This document shows, piece after piece, positions 34,123 through 42,745 of a stretch of 64,000 nt of DNA; the first letter of the stretch is position 1, and each line of letters begins with the position of its first letter. This stretch comes from JACKNG01 sp040220855 (GTDB lineage: Bacteria; Pseudomonadota; Gammaproteobacteria; Ga0077536). Both the position numbers and the translations under genes were made by a program. A model generated the notes under the pieces. That model was not told the DNA's origin and made no database searches. It saw only the letters and a list, made by a program, of their open reading frames with translations. The DNA lies in the NCBI GenBank assembly GCA_040220855.1, contig JAVJVZ010000076.1, positions 1 to 64,000 of the forward strand, read 5' to 3'.

Positions 34123-34950
34123 ATGAATCCACGACTTTCCGCTCTGCTCGCTGCCTGCGGCATCGCTTACGGTGGACAGGCCGCGGCCTATCTGATCGAC
34201 GACGGCGCCGGCGCGGCGGCGTCGCGCTACCACGGGGGCGACGGCCACGGCTATGGTGACGTCATCGGTGCACCGGCCAAGTTCGACATCCGCGGCGCCG
34301 ACATCTCGCTCAACGGCAGCATGCTGACCGTCGACATCTACACCAACCTGGTCGGTAACGCCGGGGTGTTCGCGCCCTACACCGCGCACGGCAAGGGCAT
34401 CGGCTACGGCGATCTCTTCCTCGCCAGCAGCTGGAACCCGTTCGGCGTGCCGAACTACGACCAGGACAATCACGCCAACGGCACGGTCTGGGAGTACGCG
34501 CTGTCGCTCGATGGCGATCGTTGGTCGAATGCCGACTACGCGAACTCGGCCACGCTCTACGCGCTCAGCGGCTCGAATGACGCCAGTGCACTGCTCTCCG
34601 AGGATCTCATGCAGGGCAACGCGGTCTGGCGTGACGGCCAGGAAGTGCTCGTCGACCGCACCGCGCAGAGCATCTCGTCCGTCGGCAGCGGCAATTACAG
34701 CGTCTCGGCAGCCGACGACCGCATCCGTTACGTCGTCGACATCAGCGGCACCGACCTGTGGTGGAAGCCCGGGCAGACCGAACTCACCATCGCCATGCAC
34801 TGGGCGATGGACTGCGCCAACGACGTCATCGAGGGCGCCGCGATCTTCTTCGACCCGCCGCCCAACACCAGCGTGCCGGAGCCGGCTTCGCTCGGCCTCG
34901 CGCTGCTCGGCATCGCGGGCATGGGGCGTGTGCGCCGCCGGCGCGGCTGA
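34123..34950 (+). CDS. PEP-CTERM sorting-domain surface protein
   Basis: A 275-residue secreted protein. It has a signal peptide (first 20-22 residues, ending near AAA) and a C-terminal VPEPASLGLALLGIAGMGRV followed by RRRR. This is the standard PEP-CTERM signal, recognised by exosortase (EpsH) and lost on surface export. The body has a DIRGADISLNGSMLTVDIYTN strand and GYGDLFLASSWNPFG...DQDNHANGTVWEYAL, a jelly-roll-like pattern I do not know by function. Unlike the two B12-locus proteins, it has the glutamate-containing PEP form. No exosortase gene lies in this window. A hairpin terminator follows. Confidence 0.88.
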   Translation: MNPRLSALLAACGIAYGGQAAAYLIDDGAGAAASRYHGGDGHGYGDVIGAPAKFDIRGADISLNGSMLTVDIYTNLVGNAGVFAPYTAHGKGIGYGDLFLASSWNPFGVPNYDQDNHANGTVWEYALSLDGDRWSNADYANSATLYALSGSNDASALLSEDLMQGNAVWRDGQEVLVDRTAQSISSVGSGNYSVSAADDRIRYVVDISGTDLWWKPGQTELTIAMHWAMDCANDVIEGAAIFFDPPPNTSVPEPASLGLALLGIAGMGRVRRRRG

Positions 34951-34973
34951 GACGCCAGGCACATCACTACCCG

Positions 34974-34998
34974 GACGCCGGCACCCGCCGGCGTCTTC
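34974..34998 (+). terminator. Rho-independent-type terminator after the PEP-CTERM gene
   Basis: GACGCCGGC (34974-34982), a four-base loop, and GCCGGCGTC (34987-34995) form a nine-base perfect stem, followed by TTCATTT. The T-tract is interrupted but the position 24 bases after the stop fits a terminator isolating this gene from qor. Confidence 0.65.
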
Positions 34999-35034
34999 AT
35001 TTGCAGCGCGCGCAGCGCGTGCCCATCTCGCGGG

Positions 35035-35040
35035 TATACT
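35035..35040 (+). promoter_or_regulatory. Candidate -10 box for the quinone reductase gene
   Basis: TATACT matches the sigma-70 -10 consensus at five of six positions and lies 28 bases before the GTG start at 35068. I find no good -35 at 16-18 bases upstream. It sits just after the terminator, which supports an independent promoter. Confidence 0.35.
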
Positions 35041-35067
35041 CCTGCGCTCACATGGGGAGGGGCAGGC

Positions 35068-36039
35068 GTGACGCAGGCGATCGTGTTGCACGCACATGGT
35101 GGACCGGAGCAGCTCCGCGCTGCGAGGGTGGAAGTCGGCGCACCGGGCGCGGGCGAAGTGCGCCTGCGCCACACCGGTATCGGCGTCAATTTCGTCGATA
35201 CCTATTTTCGCCGCGGCCTCTACCCGGTCGAACTACCCGCCATCATCGGTGACCAGGCCTGCGGCGTGGTGGAGGCGGTCGGGCCCGGCGTGGACGGCCT
35301 CGCGGTCGGCGACGCTGTCGCCTATGCGTCGTGCCCGGGCGCCTATGCCGCCACGCGTATCGCCCCGGCAGCACAGCTGGTTCGCGTACCCGCCGGCGTC
35401 GACGCGATGCTGGTTGCATCCAGCCTCACGCGCGGCATGACCGCCGAATACCTGCTGTTCCGTCTCCACGCACTCGCGCGCGGGGAGAGCTGCCTGGTCT
35501 ACGCGGCGGCGGGCGGCACCGGCCGCCTGCTCTGCCAATGGGCGCGGCATCTCGGTGCCACCGTCATTGCGGCGGTCGGCGCTGCCAACCGGGTTGCAAC
35601 CGCGCACGAGGCCGGTGCCCACCACGTGCTGCTGAACGACGACGCCGACTTCGCCGCGCGCGTGCGCGCGTGGAGCGGCGGGCGCGGTGTCGATGTCGTC
35701 TACGACTCGGTCGGCCGCGACACCTTCACCCAGTCGCTCGCCTGCCTGCGCCCGCGCGGCCTGATGGTCGCCTACGGCAATGCCTCGGGCGCGCCGGAGC
35801 CCTGCGAGGTACTCGCCCTGGCGCGCCACGGCTCGCTGTTCCTGACGCGTCCGCGCCTGCCCGACTACGTCGCCGATCGCAGCGAGCTGGAACACTGCGC
35901 GGGGCGATACTTCGATGCGCTCGCCGCGGGCGTCGTGCGCCCCAACGCGATTGAACGCTACGCGCTGGCCGACGCGGCGGCGGCACACCTGCACCTCGAG
36001 GATCGCGAACGGCTGACCACGCCGGTGCTGGTACCCTGA
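35068..36039 (+). CDS. qor: Quinone oxidoreductase, zinc-independent MDR family
   Basis: A 323-residue NADPH:quinone reductase-like protein starting at the GTG at 35068, with GGGGAGGGG upstream. It has the Qor pattern: HAHGGPEQLRAARVEVG, GIGVNFVDTYFRRGLYPVELP, then the Rossmann segment LVYAAAGGTGRLLCQWARHLGATVIA. The conserved NFxDxYxRxGxY is intact. No zinc ligands are present, as expected. Qor reduces quinones one electron at a time or acts on other enones. The third Gly of the usual AAAGGVG is Thr-Gly here. It precedes another LLM gene by about 117 bases. Confidence 0.9.
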   Translation: MTQAIVLHAHGGPEQLRAARVEVGAPGAGEVRLRHTGIGVNFVDTYFRRGLYPVELPAIIGDQACGVVEAVGPGVDGLAVGDAVAYASCPGAYAATRIAPAAQLVRVPAGVDAMLVASSLTRGMTAEYLLFRLHALARGESCLVYAAAGGTGRLLCQWARHLGATVIAAVGAANRVATAHEAGAHHVLLNDDADFAARVRAWSGGRGVDVVYDSVGRDTFTQSLACLRPRGLMVAYGNASGAPEPCEVLALARHGSLFLTRPRLPDYVADRSELEHCAGRYFDALAAGVVRPNAIERYALADAAAAHLHLEDRERLTTPVLVP

Positions 36040-36156
36040 GACGAACGGTGTGACGCGGCGGCGCGGTGCGGCCGCCAGCGCGCGGAGCGTGAGCACACGG
36101 CGGTCGGGGGCACACGCGGCGAGGCCATCAACGCGCCAGGGAGGGAAGGGAAGATC

Positions 36157-37248
36157 ATGAAGCTCAGCTATTTCACGATGCCGTTGCATCCGCCCGGGCG
36201 CGATTGGCGCGAGACCCTCGACGAGGACCGCGCGGCTGTCCTGCTCGCCGACCGCCTCGGCTACCACGAAGCCTTCGTCGGCGAGCACGTCACTGATCGC
36301 GCAGAGACCGTGACGTCGTGCCTGATGTTCCTCGCCAGCCTCGCCTACGAGACGGGAGCCATCCGTCTCGGCAGCGGCACCGTCAACCTGCCGAACAGCC
36401 ACCCCGCGGCGGTTGCCGCCCAGGTCGCGATGCTCGACCACATGCTTGCCGGGCGCTTCGTGTTCGGCATCAGCCCGGGCGGGCTGCGTTCCGATGCCGA
36501 GGTGTTCGGCAACCTCGATCGCGATCGCCGCGCGATGTTCGACGAGGCCATCGAGCAGGTGCTCGCGATCTGGAGTGGCGAGCCGCCCTACGAACTCGAC
36601 GGCGAGTTCTGGACGGTGAGCACGCGGCGCACGCTCGATCTTGCGATCGGCCAGGGGGCGATTCTCGGCCCCTACCAGCGCCCGCACCCGCCGATCATGG
36701 TCGCCTGCATGTCGCCGTTCTCGGATTCGGTGGCCAACGCGGCGCAGCGCGGCTGGTCGATCGTGTCGGCCAACTTCCTGCAGCCGGTATGGGTGAAGAG
36801 CCATCGCGACAAGCTCGCGGAGGGCTGGGCGGACGGTGGACATACGCCGAATCCGGCCGACTGGCGCGTCGCGCGCAGCATCTTCGTCGCCGACGACGCG
36901 CACACCGCGCGCACTTATGCGATGGAACCCGATGGCGCGTATGGCAATTACTATCGCAGCCTGATGCACAAGCTCATCGGCAACGGGCGACCCGACCTGT
37001 TCAAGACCCGCCGTGACATGGCCGACGCCGAGGTCACCCACGATTTCGTCATGCGCTCGCTGGTCATTCACGGCACACCGGCGCAGGTCGCCGAGCAGAT
37101 CGTCGCACTGCGCGAGACCGTCGGCGAGTTTGGTACGCTGGTTTATGCTGGTCACGACTGGGTCGATGGCGCCCTCGCGCGGCGTTCGATGGAACTGATG
37201 GCGACCGAGGTGATGCCGGCGGTCAACCGCGCGCTCGGCGAGGCCTGA
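36157..37248 (+). CDS. Luciferase-like (LLM class) FMN-dependent monooxygenase
   Basis: A 363-residue LLM protein with a strong ribosome site (GGGAGGGAAGG). The N-terminal MKLSYFTMPLHPPGRDWRET, with GYHEAFVGEHVTDRAETVTS, resembles the limonene 1,2-monooxygenase-like (LimB-type) and related two-component FMN oxygenases. IRLGSGTVNLPNSHP and FVFGISPGGLRSDAEVFG follow. The histidine pattern EHVTDR and HPPIMVACMSP are typical. It needs reduced FMN from a reductase, which is not encoded beside it. With the enol-lactonase-like gene 31 bases downstream it may act in ring oxygenation and opening. Confidence 0.85.
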   Translation: MKLSYFTMPLHPPGRDWRETLDEDRAAVLLADRLGYHEAFVGEHVTDRAETVTSCLMFLASLAYETGAIRLGSGTVNLPNSHPAAVAAQVAMLDHMLAGRFVFGISPGGLRSDAEVFGNLDRDRRAMFDEAIEQVLAIWSGEPPYELDGEFWTVSTRRTLDLAIGQGAILGPYQRPHPPIMVACMSPFSDSVANAAQRGWSIVSANFLQPVWVKSHRDKLAEGWADGGHTPNPADWRVARSIFVADDAHTARTYAMEPDGAYGNYYRSLMHKLIGNGRPDLFKTRRDMADAEVTHDFVMRSLVIHGTPAQVAEQIVALRETVGEFGTLVYAGHDWVDGALARRSMELMATEVMPAVNRALGEA

Positions 37249-37279
37249 GCCGCGCAACGTACAGCGAGGAGGCTTTCCC

Positions 37280-38068
37280 ATGAGTATCGTCGAGACCCGC
37301 ACCATCGCGCTGAATATCACCGTCGAAGGCCCGGCTGACGCGCCGGCCATCGTCTTCTCCAACTCGCTCGGCGCGAATCTCTCCATGTGGGAGCCGCAGG
37401 CCGCGCACTTTCGCGAGCGTTTCCGCGTGGTTCGCTACGATCAGCGCGGGCACGGCCTGAGCGAGGTGCCGCAAGGTCCTTACAGCTTCACCGGGCTGGT
37501 CGAGGACGTGGTCGCGCTGGCTGATGCGCTGGGGCTCGAGCGCTTCCATTTCGTCGGTCTCTCGATGGGCGGCATGACTGCGCTCGGACTCGCGCTGACC
37601 TATCCGCAGCGCTTGTTGTCGGTGACGCCGGCGAATTGCGTGGCCGGCTTTGGCGCCGACGCACGGCGTAACTGGGAGGAGCGCATCGCGACCGTCACCC
37701 AGGGCGGCCTCGAGCCGCTGCTCGAATCCACCCTCGAGCGTTGGTTCACCGCGCCGACGCGCGCGGCGCGCCCGGCGCAGATGCAGGCAGTGCGCGAGAT
37801 GGTCGCGGCGACGCCGGTGCAGGGTTATGTCGGCTGCTGCGGTGCGCTCGAAGGGCTCGACTATGACGGTCGCCTCGAAGCGATCACCACGCCGACGCTG
37901 TTCATCGCCGGCAGCGAGGACCCGAGCACGACCGCCAGCGCGATGCGTGCGATGCACGCGCGCGTTGCCGGATCACGCTACGTCGAACTGCCCGCCGCGC
38001 ACGTCTCCAACCTCGAGTGTCCGGACGCCTTCAACGACGCCCTCGACGACTTCTTCGCCACCCTGTGA
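37280..38068 (+). CDS. Alpha/beta hydrolase, 3-oxoadipate enol-lactonase-like
   Basis: A 262-residue hydrolase from the ATG at 37280 (GGAGG eight bases upstream). It is very PcaD-like in layout: GPADAPAIVFSNSLGANLSMWEPQ at the start, VVRYDQRGHGLSEVPQGPYS, the nucleophile elbow GLSMGGMTALGLAL (Ser95), an acid in AGSEDPSTT and His241 in PAAHVSNLE. True PcaD opens beta-ketoadipate enol-lactone. No other beta-ketoadipate gene is present here, so it may act on another lactone made by the upstream LLM oxygenase. Same strand, tight spacing. Confidence 0.85.
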   Translation: MSIVETRTIALNITVEGPADAPAIVFSNSLGANLSMWEPQAAHFRERFRVVRYDQRGHGLSEVPQGPYSFTGLVEDVVALADALGLERFHFVGLSMGGMTALGLALTYPQRLLSVTPANCVAGFGADARRNWEERIATVTQGGLEPLLESTLERWFTAPTRAARPAQMQAVREMVAATPVQGYVGCCGALEGLDYDGRLEAITTPTLFIAGSEDPSTTASAMRAMHARVAGSRYVELPAAHVSNLECPDAFNDALDDFFATL

Positions 38069-38087
38069 GCGGCGCGGGTAGCGTGCC

Positions 38088-39041
38088 GTGAGCGCCGCCG
38101 CCGCGCACCCGCTGGTCCTGCATCACTACGATTTCTCCAACTACTCGGAGAAGGTGCGCCTGGTGCTCGGCCTGAAGGGGCTCGCGTGGCGCTCGGTGAC
38201 GATCCCGGCATGGGCGCCGAAGCCATCCTATACGCCGCTGACGGCCGGATATCGGCGTACCCCGGCATTGCAGATCGGTGCCGATGTCTATTGCGACACG
38301 CAGCTCATCGTCGAGATGCTCGAGACGTTGGCGCCGGCGCCGACGCTGTGGCCGGGAGCGGACGTCGCGCAGGCGCGTGCGCTCAACGCCGCGCTCGTGT
38401 ACTGGGCCGAGACGAGCCTGTGCCGGCCGCTTGCGCTGTACATCACCGGGCGCCACGCGGCGCGCTTCCCGCCCGCGTTCCATGCCGACCGCGCGCGCCT
38501 GCACGGCCGCCCCGAGCCGGGCTTGGCCCAGGTCGAAGCCTCTGCAGCCAAGTACGCGGCGCAGGTCGGCCCGCAGCTCGCGCAACTCGAAGCGCTGCTC
38601 GGCGACGGCCGCCCGTGGGTGTTCGGCGAAGCGCCCGCGCTGGCCGACTTCGCGCTCTACGAGGCGCCGTGGTTCCTGCGCACCATCGGCGGTGACGCGG
38701 CGTTGCCCGAGGGTCTGCCGCGCCTGCGCGCGTGGATGACACGTGTCGCCGCCTGCGGTCACGGTGACGTCTCCGCGTTCGATGCGGACGCGGCGCTCGC
38801 GCTGGCGCGTGCCGCGTCACCACTGGCGTGCGCGCCGAGTACCGACTACGCCGCGCCCGAGGGCGTGCGCGCCGGCGACGTCGTGGTCGTACGCCCGCTC
38901 GACGAGGAGGCCCCGGCACGGGGGCGCCTCGTCGCCATCGACGAGGCGCGCATCGTGATCGCCGCGAGCAGTGCTGCCGCCGGCGAAGTCCACGTGCACT
39001 TCCCGCGGCTAGGCTACCGCGTCGGCCACGTGCGCGCCTGA
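38088..39041 (+). CDS. Glutathione S-transferase-like protein with extra C-terminal domain
   Basis: A 317-residue protein starting at a GTG 19 bases after the upstream stop. Residues about 7-85 form a thioredoxin-like GST N-domain (LVLHHYDFSNYSEKVRLVLG, with YRRTPALQIGADVYCDTQLI holding the cis-Pro and the Asp/Thr that contact glutathione). Residues about 95-225 form an all-helical C-domain (GEAPALADFALYEAPWFL). The last 85 residues (DYAAPEGVRAGDVVVVRPLD onward) are a small beta-rich module not found in classical GSTs. Spacing suggests translation coupling with the hydrolase. It may isomerise or conjugate a pathway intermediate, inferred. Confidence 0.8.
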   Translation: MSAAAAHPLVLHHYDFSNYSEKVRLVLGLKGLAWRSVTIPAWAPKPSYTPLTAGYRRTPALQIGADVYCDTQLIVEMLETLAPAPTLWPGADVAQARALNAALVYWAETSLCRPLALYITGRHAARFPPAFHADRARLHGRPEPGLAQVEASAAKYAAQVGPQLAQLEALLGDGRPWVFGEAPALADFALYEAPWFLRTIGGDAALPEGLPRLRAWMTRVAACGHGDVSAFDADAALALARAASPLACAPSTDYAAPEGVRAGDVVVVRPLDEEAPARGRLVAIDEARIVIAASSAAAGEVHVHFPRLGYRVGHVRA

Positions 39042-39053
39042 GCGCTGTCGCAC

Positions 39054-39689
39054 TCAACGCTTATCGAGGATTACGCGGTAGAACTTGGTGAAGACCATTT
39101 CCTCGGTAGCGTTGGCGGCGTGACAGGCGGCGCAAGCCTCTGCCGGTGCGGGGGCGGCCGTCTCGGCATAGGGCGGCGCATGGTGACCGAAGTTGAAGAA
39201 GCCCCAGCCGTTGGTTTCCGCAAAGCGCCGACTGTCCTTGACAGCGACGTCGATGCCGTTCGGATCGCCCGGGAAATAGCCTCGCCCGGAGGCTTCGACG
39301 GTAGAGCCGTCGCTGGCGTTACCGGGGCGCACCAGCTGCAGTTCCTTGAGCAACACGGTGCCCTCGGCGAACGAGCCGGTGTTGCGATACGCCTCGAGGG
39401 CGTGACGCTGGATGTACACGTTGTGGAACTCCGGAAACCCGGCCGCGCCGCCGTTCAATGCATTCGGTGTGAGCGGGGCACCGAGAAAAACCCATTCGCG
39501 GTAGTTGCGCGGCAGCTCGAGGTGGCCTTCTGCTGTCCAACGTGGTGCGTCGTCGGGCTCTGCCGCGAAGACGGCTTGCGCTGGAGTGCAAAGTAGCGAG
39601 ACGGCCAGGGTGGTCGCGCGGGCAACCGCCTGCGCGATGGCTGGGGCAGTCGCACGGACCGGTGGCAAATCGAGGGGAAGGCGAGGCAT
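39054..39689 (-). CDS. Cytochrome P460 family protein
   Basis: A 211-residue exported c-type haem protein (ATG at 39689, AAGGAGA seven bases upstream). A signal region ends near QAVFA (about 42), then NYREWVFLGAPLTPNALNGG, EFHNVYIQRHALEAYRNTG and FAEGTVLLKELQ match cytochrome P460. The single haem motif CAACH at 186-190 lies near the C-terminus, as in this family. P460 proteins oxidise hydroxylamine or nitric oxide in some bacteria and have detoxification or unknown roles elsewhere. The special lysine crosslink cannot be judged here. It is divergent from an AraC regulator. Confidence 0.9.
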   Translation of the reverse strand: MPRLPLDLPPVRATAPAIAQAVARATTLAVSLLCTPAQAVFAAEPDDAPRWTAEGHLELPRNYREWVFLGAPLTPNALNGGAAGFPEFHNVYIQRHALEAYRNTGSFAEGTVLLKELQLVRPGNASDGSTVEASGRGYFPGDPNGIDVAVKDSRRFAETNGWGFFNFGHHAPPYAETAAPAPAEACAACHAANATEEMVFTKFYRVILDKR

Positions 39690-39763
39690 GTCTGTTCTCC
39701 TTCTGGATGGAATAGTCGCCGCGGGTGATGCAAGGACAACAGCAGATTCGCACTTCTTGATAG

Positions 39764-39782
39764 ACTTTATGCAACGATAAGT
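39764..39782. promoter_or_regulatory. Possible regulator site between P460 and AraC genes
   Basis: ACTTTAT, a six-base spacer and ATAAGT form an imperfect palindrome in an unusually AT-rich patch of this very GC-rich window, in the 120-base gap between the divergent genes. TTGATA at 39758-39763 could serve as a -35 box. It may bind the AraC protein encoded at 39810. Confidence 0.3.
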
Positions 39783-39809
39783 CGCATATATGGTGCAGAA
39801 GGTATCAGG

Positions 39810-40628
39810 ATGGACGATCGACTCGTGGCCTTGCTGCGTCGCTTCGAGCTGACCGCAGAGGTCTTGCAATGCGGCCCTCTGCGGCGCCCTGCGCGTCACA
39901 ACGCCGTGGCGGTGTACGTGCATCTCGTGCGCACCGGGCGCGTCGCACTGCGTGGGCCGGGGCGCTATCGACGCCGTGTCGACGGTCCTTGCGTGGTGCT
40001 GCTGCCGCGCGGCGGACCACACATGCTCGAAGCCACCGATGCCGCGCCCGCGATCGTCAGTATTGCGCTGGACTTCGGCTTGCGCGTGCGCAACCCACTG
40101 ACAGTGGCTGTGCCTGCGTTGGTCGTCGTCCCCCTTGCGCTCGACGACAGTCTCGGCGTGGCCACCGAGCTGCTCTACCGTGAGGGTATTGAGCAGCACT
40201 GCGGACGCCAGGCCGTGATTGATCGCCTCGGCGAGGTTGTCCTAGTGTTGCTGCTACGCCACCTGATGGATACCGGGCAGGTACGCACCGGGGTCCTTGC
40301 CGGGCTCGCCGATGCGCGCTTGATGAAGGCACTCAACGCGATGCACGAGGACCCGGCCGAGGATTGGTCGCTGGCGCGCCTGGCCGCCGTTGCCGGCATG
40401 TCGCGAGCACGCTTCGCCAGTCATTTTCGCGCGACCGTAGGACAGACTCCGGGCGCCTATCTCACCGATTGGCGTTTGAGCCTGGCGCAATCGCTGCTGC
40501 GTGCGGGGCAGCCGGTGAACGTTGTGGCGGATGCGGTAGGGTACGAGGCGGCTTCGGCCTTCGCGCGTGTGTTCAGCCAGCGGATCGGCCTCGCGCCGAC
40601 CGCGTGGCTACGCCAACAGCGCGCCTGA
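39810..40628 (+). CDS. AraC-family transcriptional regulator
   Basis: A 272-residue regulator. The N-terminal half is a cupin-type effector domain (CGPLRRPARHNAVAVYVHLVR, CVVLLPRGGPHMLEA). The C-terminal half holds two helix-turn-helix motifs, LARLAAVAGMSRARFASHF and VNVVADAVGYEAASAFARVF, in the AraC/XylS order. It is divergent from the cytochrome P460 gene and so probably controls it. Members with this cupin (AraC_binding_2-like, as in nitrogen-oxide or aldehyde sensors) often autoregulate. Ligand is unknown. Confidence 0.9.
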   Translation: MDDRLVALLRRFELTAEVLQCGPLRRPARHNAVAVYVHLVRTGRVALRGPGRYRRRVDGPCVVLLPRGGPHMLEATDAAPAIVSIALDFGLRVRNPLTVAVPALVVVPLALDDSLGVATELLYREGIEQHCGRQAVIDRLGEVVLVLLLRHLMDTGQVRTGVLAGLADARLMKALNAMHEDPAEDWSLARLAAVAGMSRARFASHFRATVGQTPGAYLTDWRLSLAQSLLRAGQPVNVVADAVGYEAASAFARVFSQRIGLAPTAWLRQQRA

Positions 40629-40674
40629 GCGTCGTACCGCCACCACGTCGGTGGCGAGAGATAATGCAGTGATG

Positions 40675-42693
40675 ATGCGGGAGTTCGCCCCCACCGCCCT
40701 GCTTGCCGGCATTGCTGCAGTTGCGTTTGCGGCGGCCGCCGACATGCCCGGCGACGCCGCCGTGACGAGCAGTCGTATCGTTCGCGCGGGTTTCGTGTTC
40801 GAGGACGTCGCGCTGAGGTTCGACTGGACCGACATCACGCGCCCCGCGCTCGAACTGCGTGCTGCCCGTGTCGTGCTGCCCGGGCCGCTCGGCGAGCTGA
40901 ACGCGCTCGAATTGCATTGCCCCGCACTCGTAATCAGCGCGCCGCGTCTACGCTGTGCTGCGGGCACGCTCGAAGCGCGCCACGCGGACGTTGGTGCAGT
41001 GAACGCGTCGATCACGTTCGAGTACACCCCCGATGGTGCGCTGCGCCTGACGGCATCGACCTCGGCTGTGGTCGGCGGCACCCTCGACGCCGAACTGCGC
41101 AGCGATGGCGACGGCATTCATCTCGCCGTCCGTGGACGTGAGCTCGCGCTCGGCGGTGCGGTCGACGCGACACTGGCCAGTCTCGACGTCGACCTGCGCC
41201 AGCCGGCCGCGCCACATGCCGCGTGGCAGGCCGACGCGCGTTTCGCCGGCCTCGGCTTCAGCAATCCCAGTGGAACACTCGCCGGCGAGGCGCTCGATGG
41301 CAGGCTGACACTGACCGCGCGGGCGGCGCCGGATGGACACAGCTGGGCAGGCCGCGCGCGCATCGTGCTGACGCAGGGCGGTGCCTACGCCGAACCGGTC
41401 TACCTCGACCTCGCGCGCTTCCCGGTGACGGTGGTGAGCGACTATCGCTTCGCCGACCCACGGTTCGAACTCACGCAGCTCGATTTCGAGCAGCCGGGCG
41501 TGCTCGAGATCGCGGGCCACGCGCTCGACTTCGTCGACGGTGCCCTGGTCACGGCCGATGTCGCGGTGGAGTCGATGCGTTTCCCCGCCGCCTACGATGC
41601 CTGGCTCGCCGGCTACCTCGTAGGCACGCCGTTCGCGCGACTGGACATTGCCGGCAGCCTGAGCGGGCGCGTGCGCATGGAGGCGGGTGCTCTGAGTGCG
41701 ATCGACGTCGCGCTCGATGCGCTGGATCTCGAGGACCGTGACGGCCGTCTCGCACTGTACGGCCTCGACGGTGAAGTCCACTGGGCAGCAGACGGCACCG
41801 ATCTCGCGGCCAGTGTGCTCGGGCTCGAGGGCGGCTTCTTCTATGGCGCCGGTTTCGATGCTACCGAGTTCGTGCTCGGCATCGCCGGTGCGGCCATCGA
41901 CCTGCTCGAGCCGGCGCGCATCCCGCTGCTCGGCGGCGCGCTGACCATCGAGCAGTTCTCGCTGCGCGACTACGGCAGCGACGAGCTCGCGCTCGGGCTC
42001 GAGGCGGCGCTCGAGCCGATCGATCTCGGGCAGCTGACACTGGCGCTCGACTGGCCGGCCTTCGCCGGCACGCTGTCCGGCCGCCTGCCGTTGCTGAGCT
42101 ACCGTGATGGCGTGGTCACGCTCGGTGGTGATCTCGAGGCGCGCGCCTTCGACGGCGACATCACCATCGGTGGCCTGCGTATCGCACGTCCGCTCGGCCT
42201 GGTGCCGGAGATCGAGGCCGACATCCGCATGCGTAACCTCGATCTCGCGCAGATCACCGAGGTCGTCCCGTTTGGCCGCATCACCGGCCGGCTGGACGCC
42301 GACATCGACAACCTCCGCATGCTCAAGGGCGAGCCGGTACGCTTCGACGCGCGCTTCCGCACGCCCGCCGACGACGATTCGCGCCACCTGCTCAGCCAAC
42401 GCGCGGTCGATACCATCTCGCGCGTCGCCGGCGGTGGGGGCGCGGTGTTGTCGACGACCTTCCTGCGCGTGTTCGAGAACTTCGCCTACGAGCGGCTGGG
42501 CATATCCTGCCGGCTCGAGAACGACGTCTGCCACATGGATGGCATCGAGCCGGCCGACGACGGTTACTACATCGTCAAGGGGGCCTGGCTGCCGCGCGTG
42601 GACCTGATTGGCCGCGTCCACCGCGTCCACTGGTCGCGCCTGATGGCGCAGCTCGAGCAGGCACTCGCCGAGGGCGAATTCAGGATCGAGTGA
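40675..42693 (+). CDS. ydbH: YdbH-like AsmA-superfamily envelope protein
   Basis: A 672-residue protein, starting at the ATG at 40675 or 40672, with an N-terminal signal/anchor. The body is built of short beta repeats typical of AsmA/TamB bridge proteins. The C-terminal quarter (DLEARAFDGDITIGGLRI, PEIEADIRMRNLDLAQITEV, FGRITGRLDADIDNL) matches the YdbH conserved region. These proteins are thought to carry lipids between inner and outer membranes. In E. coli ydbH is followed by ynbE and ydbL. Here the YdbL-like gene is 1.6 kb downstream with an oppositely oriented MFS gene between. Shorter than E. coli YdbH (879 residues). Confidence 0.8.
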   Translation: MREFAPTALLAGIAAVAFAAAADMPGDAAVTSSRIVRAGFVFEDVALRFDWTDITRPALELRAARVVLPGPLGELNALELHCPALVISAPRLRCAAGTLEARHADVGAVNASITFEYTPDGALRLTASTSAVVGGTLDAELRSDGDGIHLAVRGRELALGGAVDATLASLDVDLRQPAAPHAAWQADARFAGLGFSNPSGTLAGEALDGRLTLTARAAPDGHSWAGRARIVLTQGGAYAEPVYLDLARFPVTVVSDYRFADPRFELTQLDFEQPGVLEIAGHALDFVDGALVTADVAVESMRFPAAYDAWLAGYLVGTPFARLDIAGSLSGRVRMEAGALSAIDVALDALDLEDRDGRLALYGLDGEVHWAADGTDLAASVLGLEGGFFYGAGFDATEFVLGIAGAAIDLLEPARIPLLGGALTIEQFSLRDYGSDELALGLEAALEPIDLGQLTLALDWPAFAGTLSGRLPLLSYRDGVVTLGGDLEARAFDGDITIGGLRIARPLGLVPEIEADIRMRNLDLAQITEVVPFGRITGRLDADIDNLRMLKGEPVRFDARFRTPADDDSRHLLSQRAVDTISRVAGGGGAVLSTTFLRVFENFAYERLGISCRLENDVCHMDGIEPADDGYYIVKGAWLPRVDLIGRVHRVHWSRLMAQLEQALAEGEFRIE

Positions 42694-42745
42694 CGACTGC
42701 CGACACCGGCGCCGGCGCGCGCACCGTGTGCGGCCACGTCCTCGC

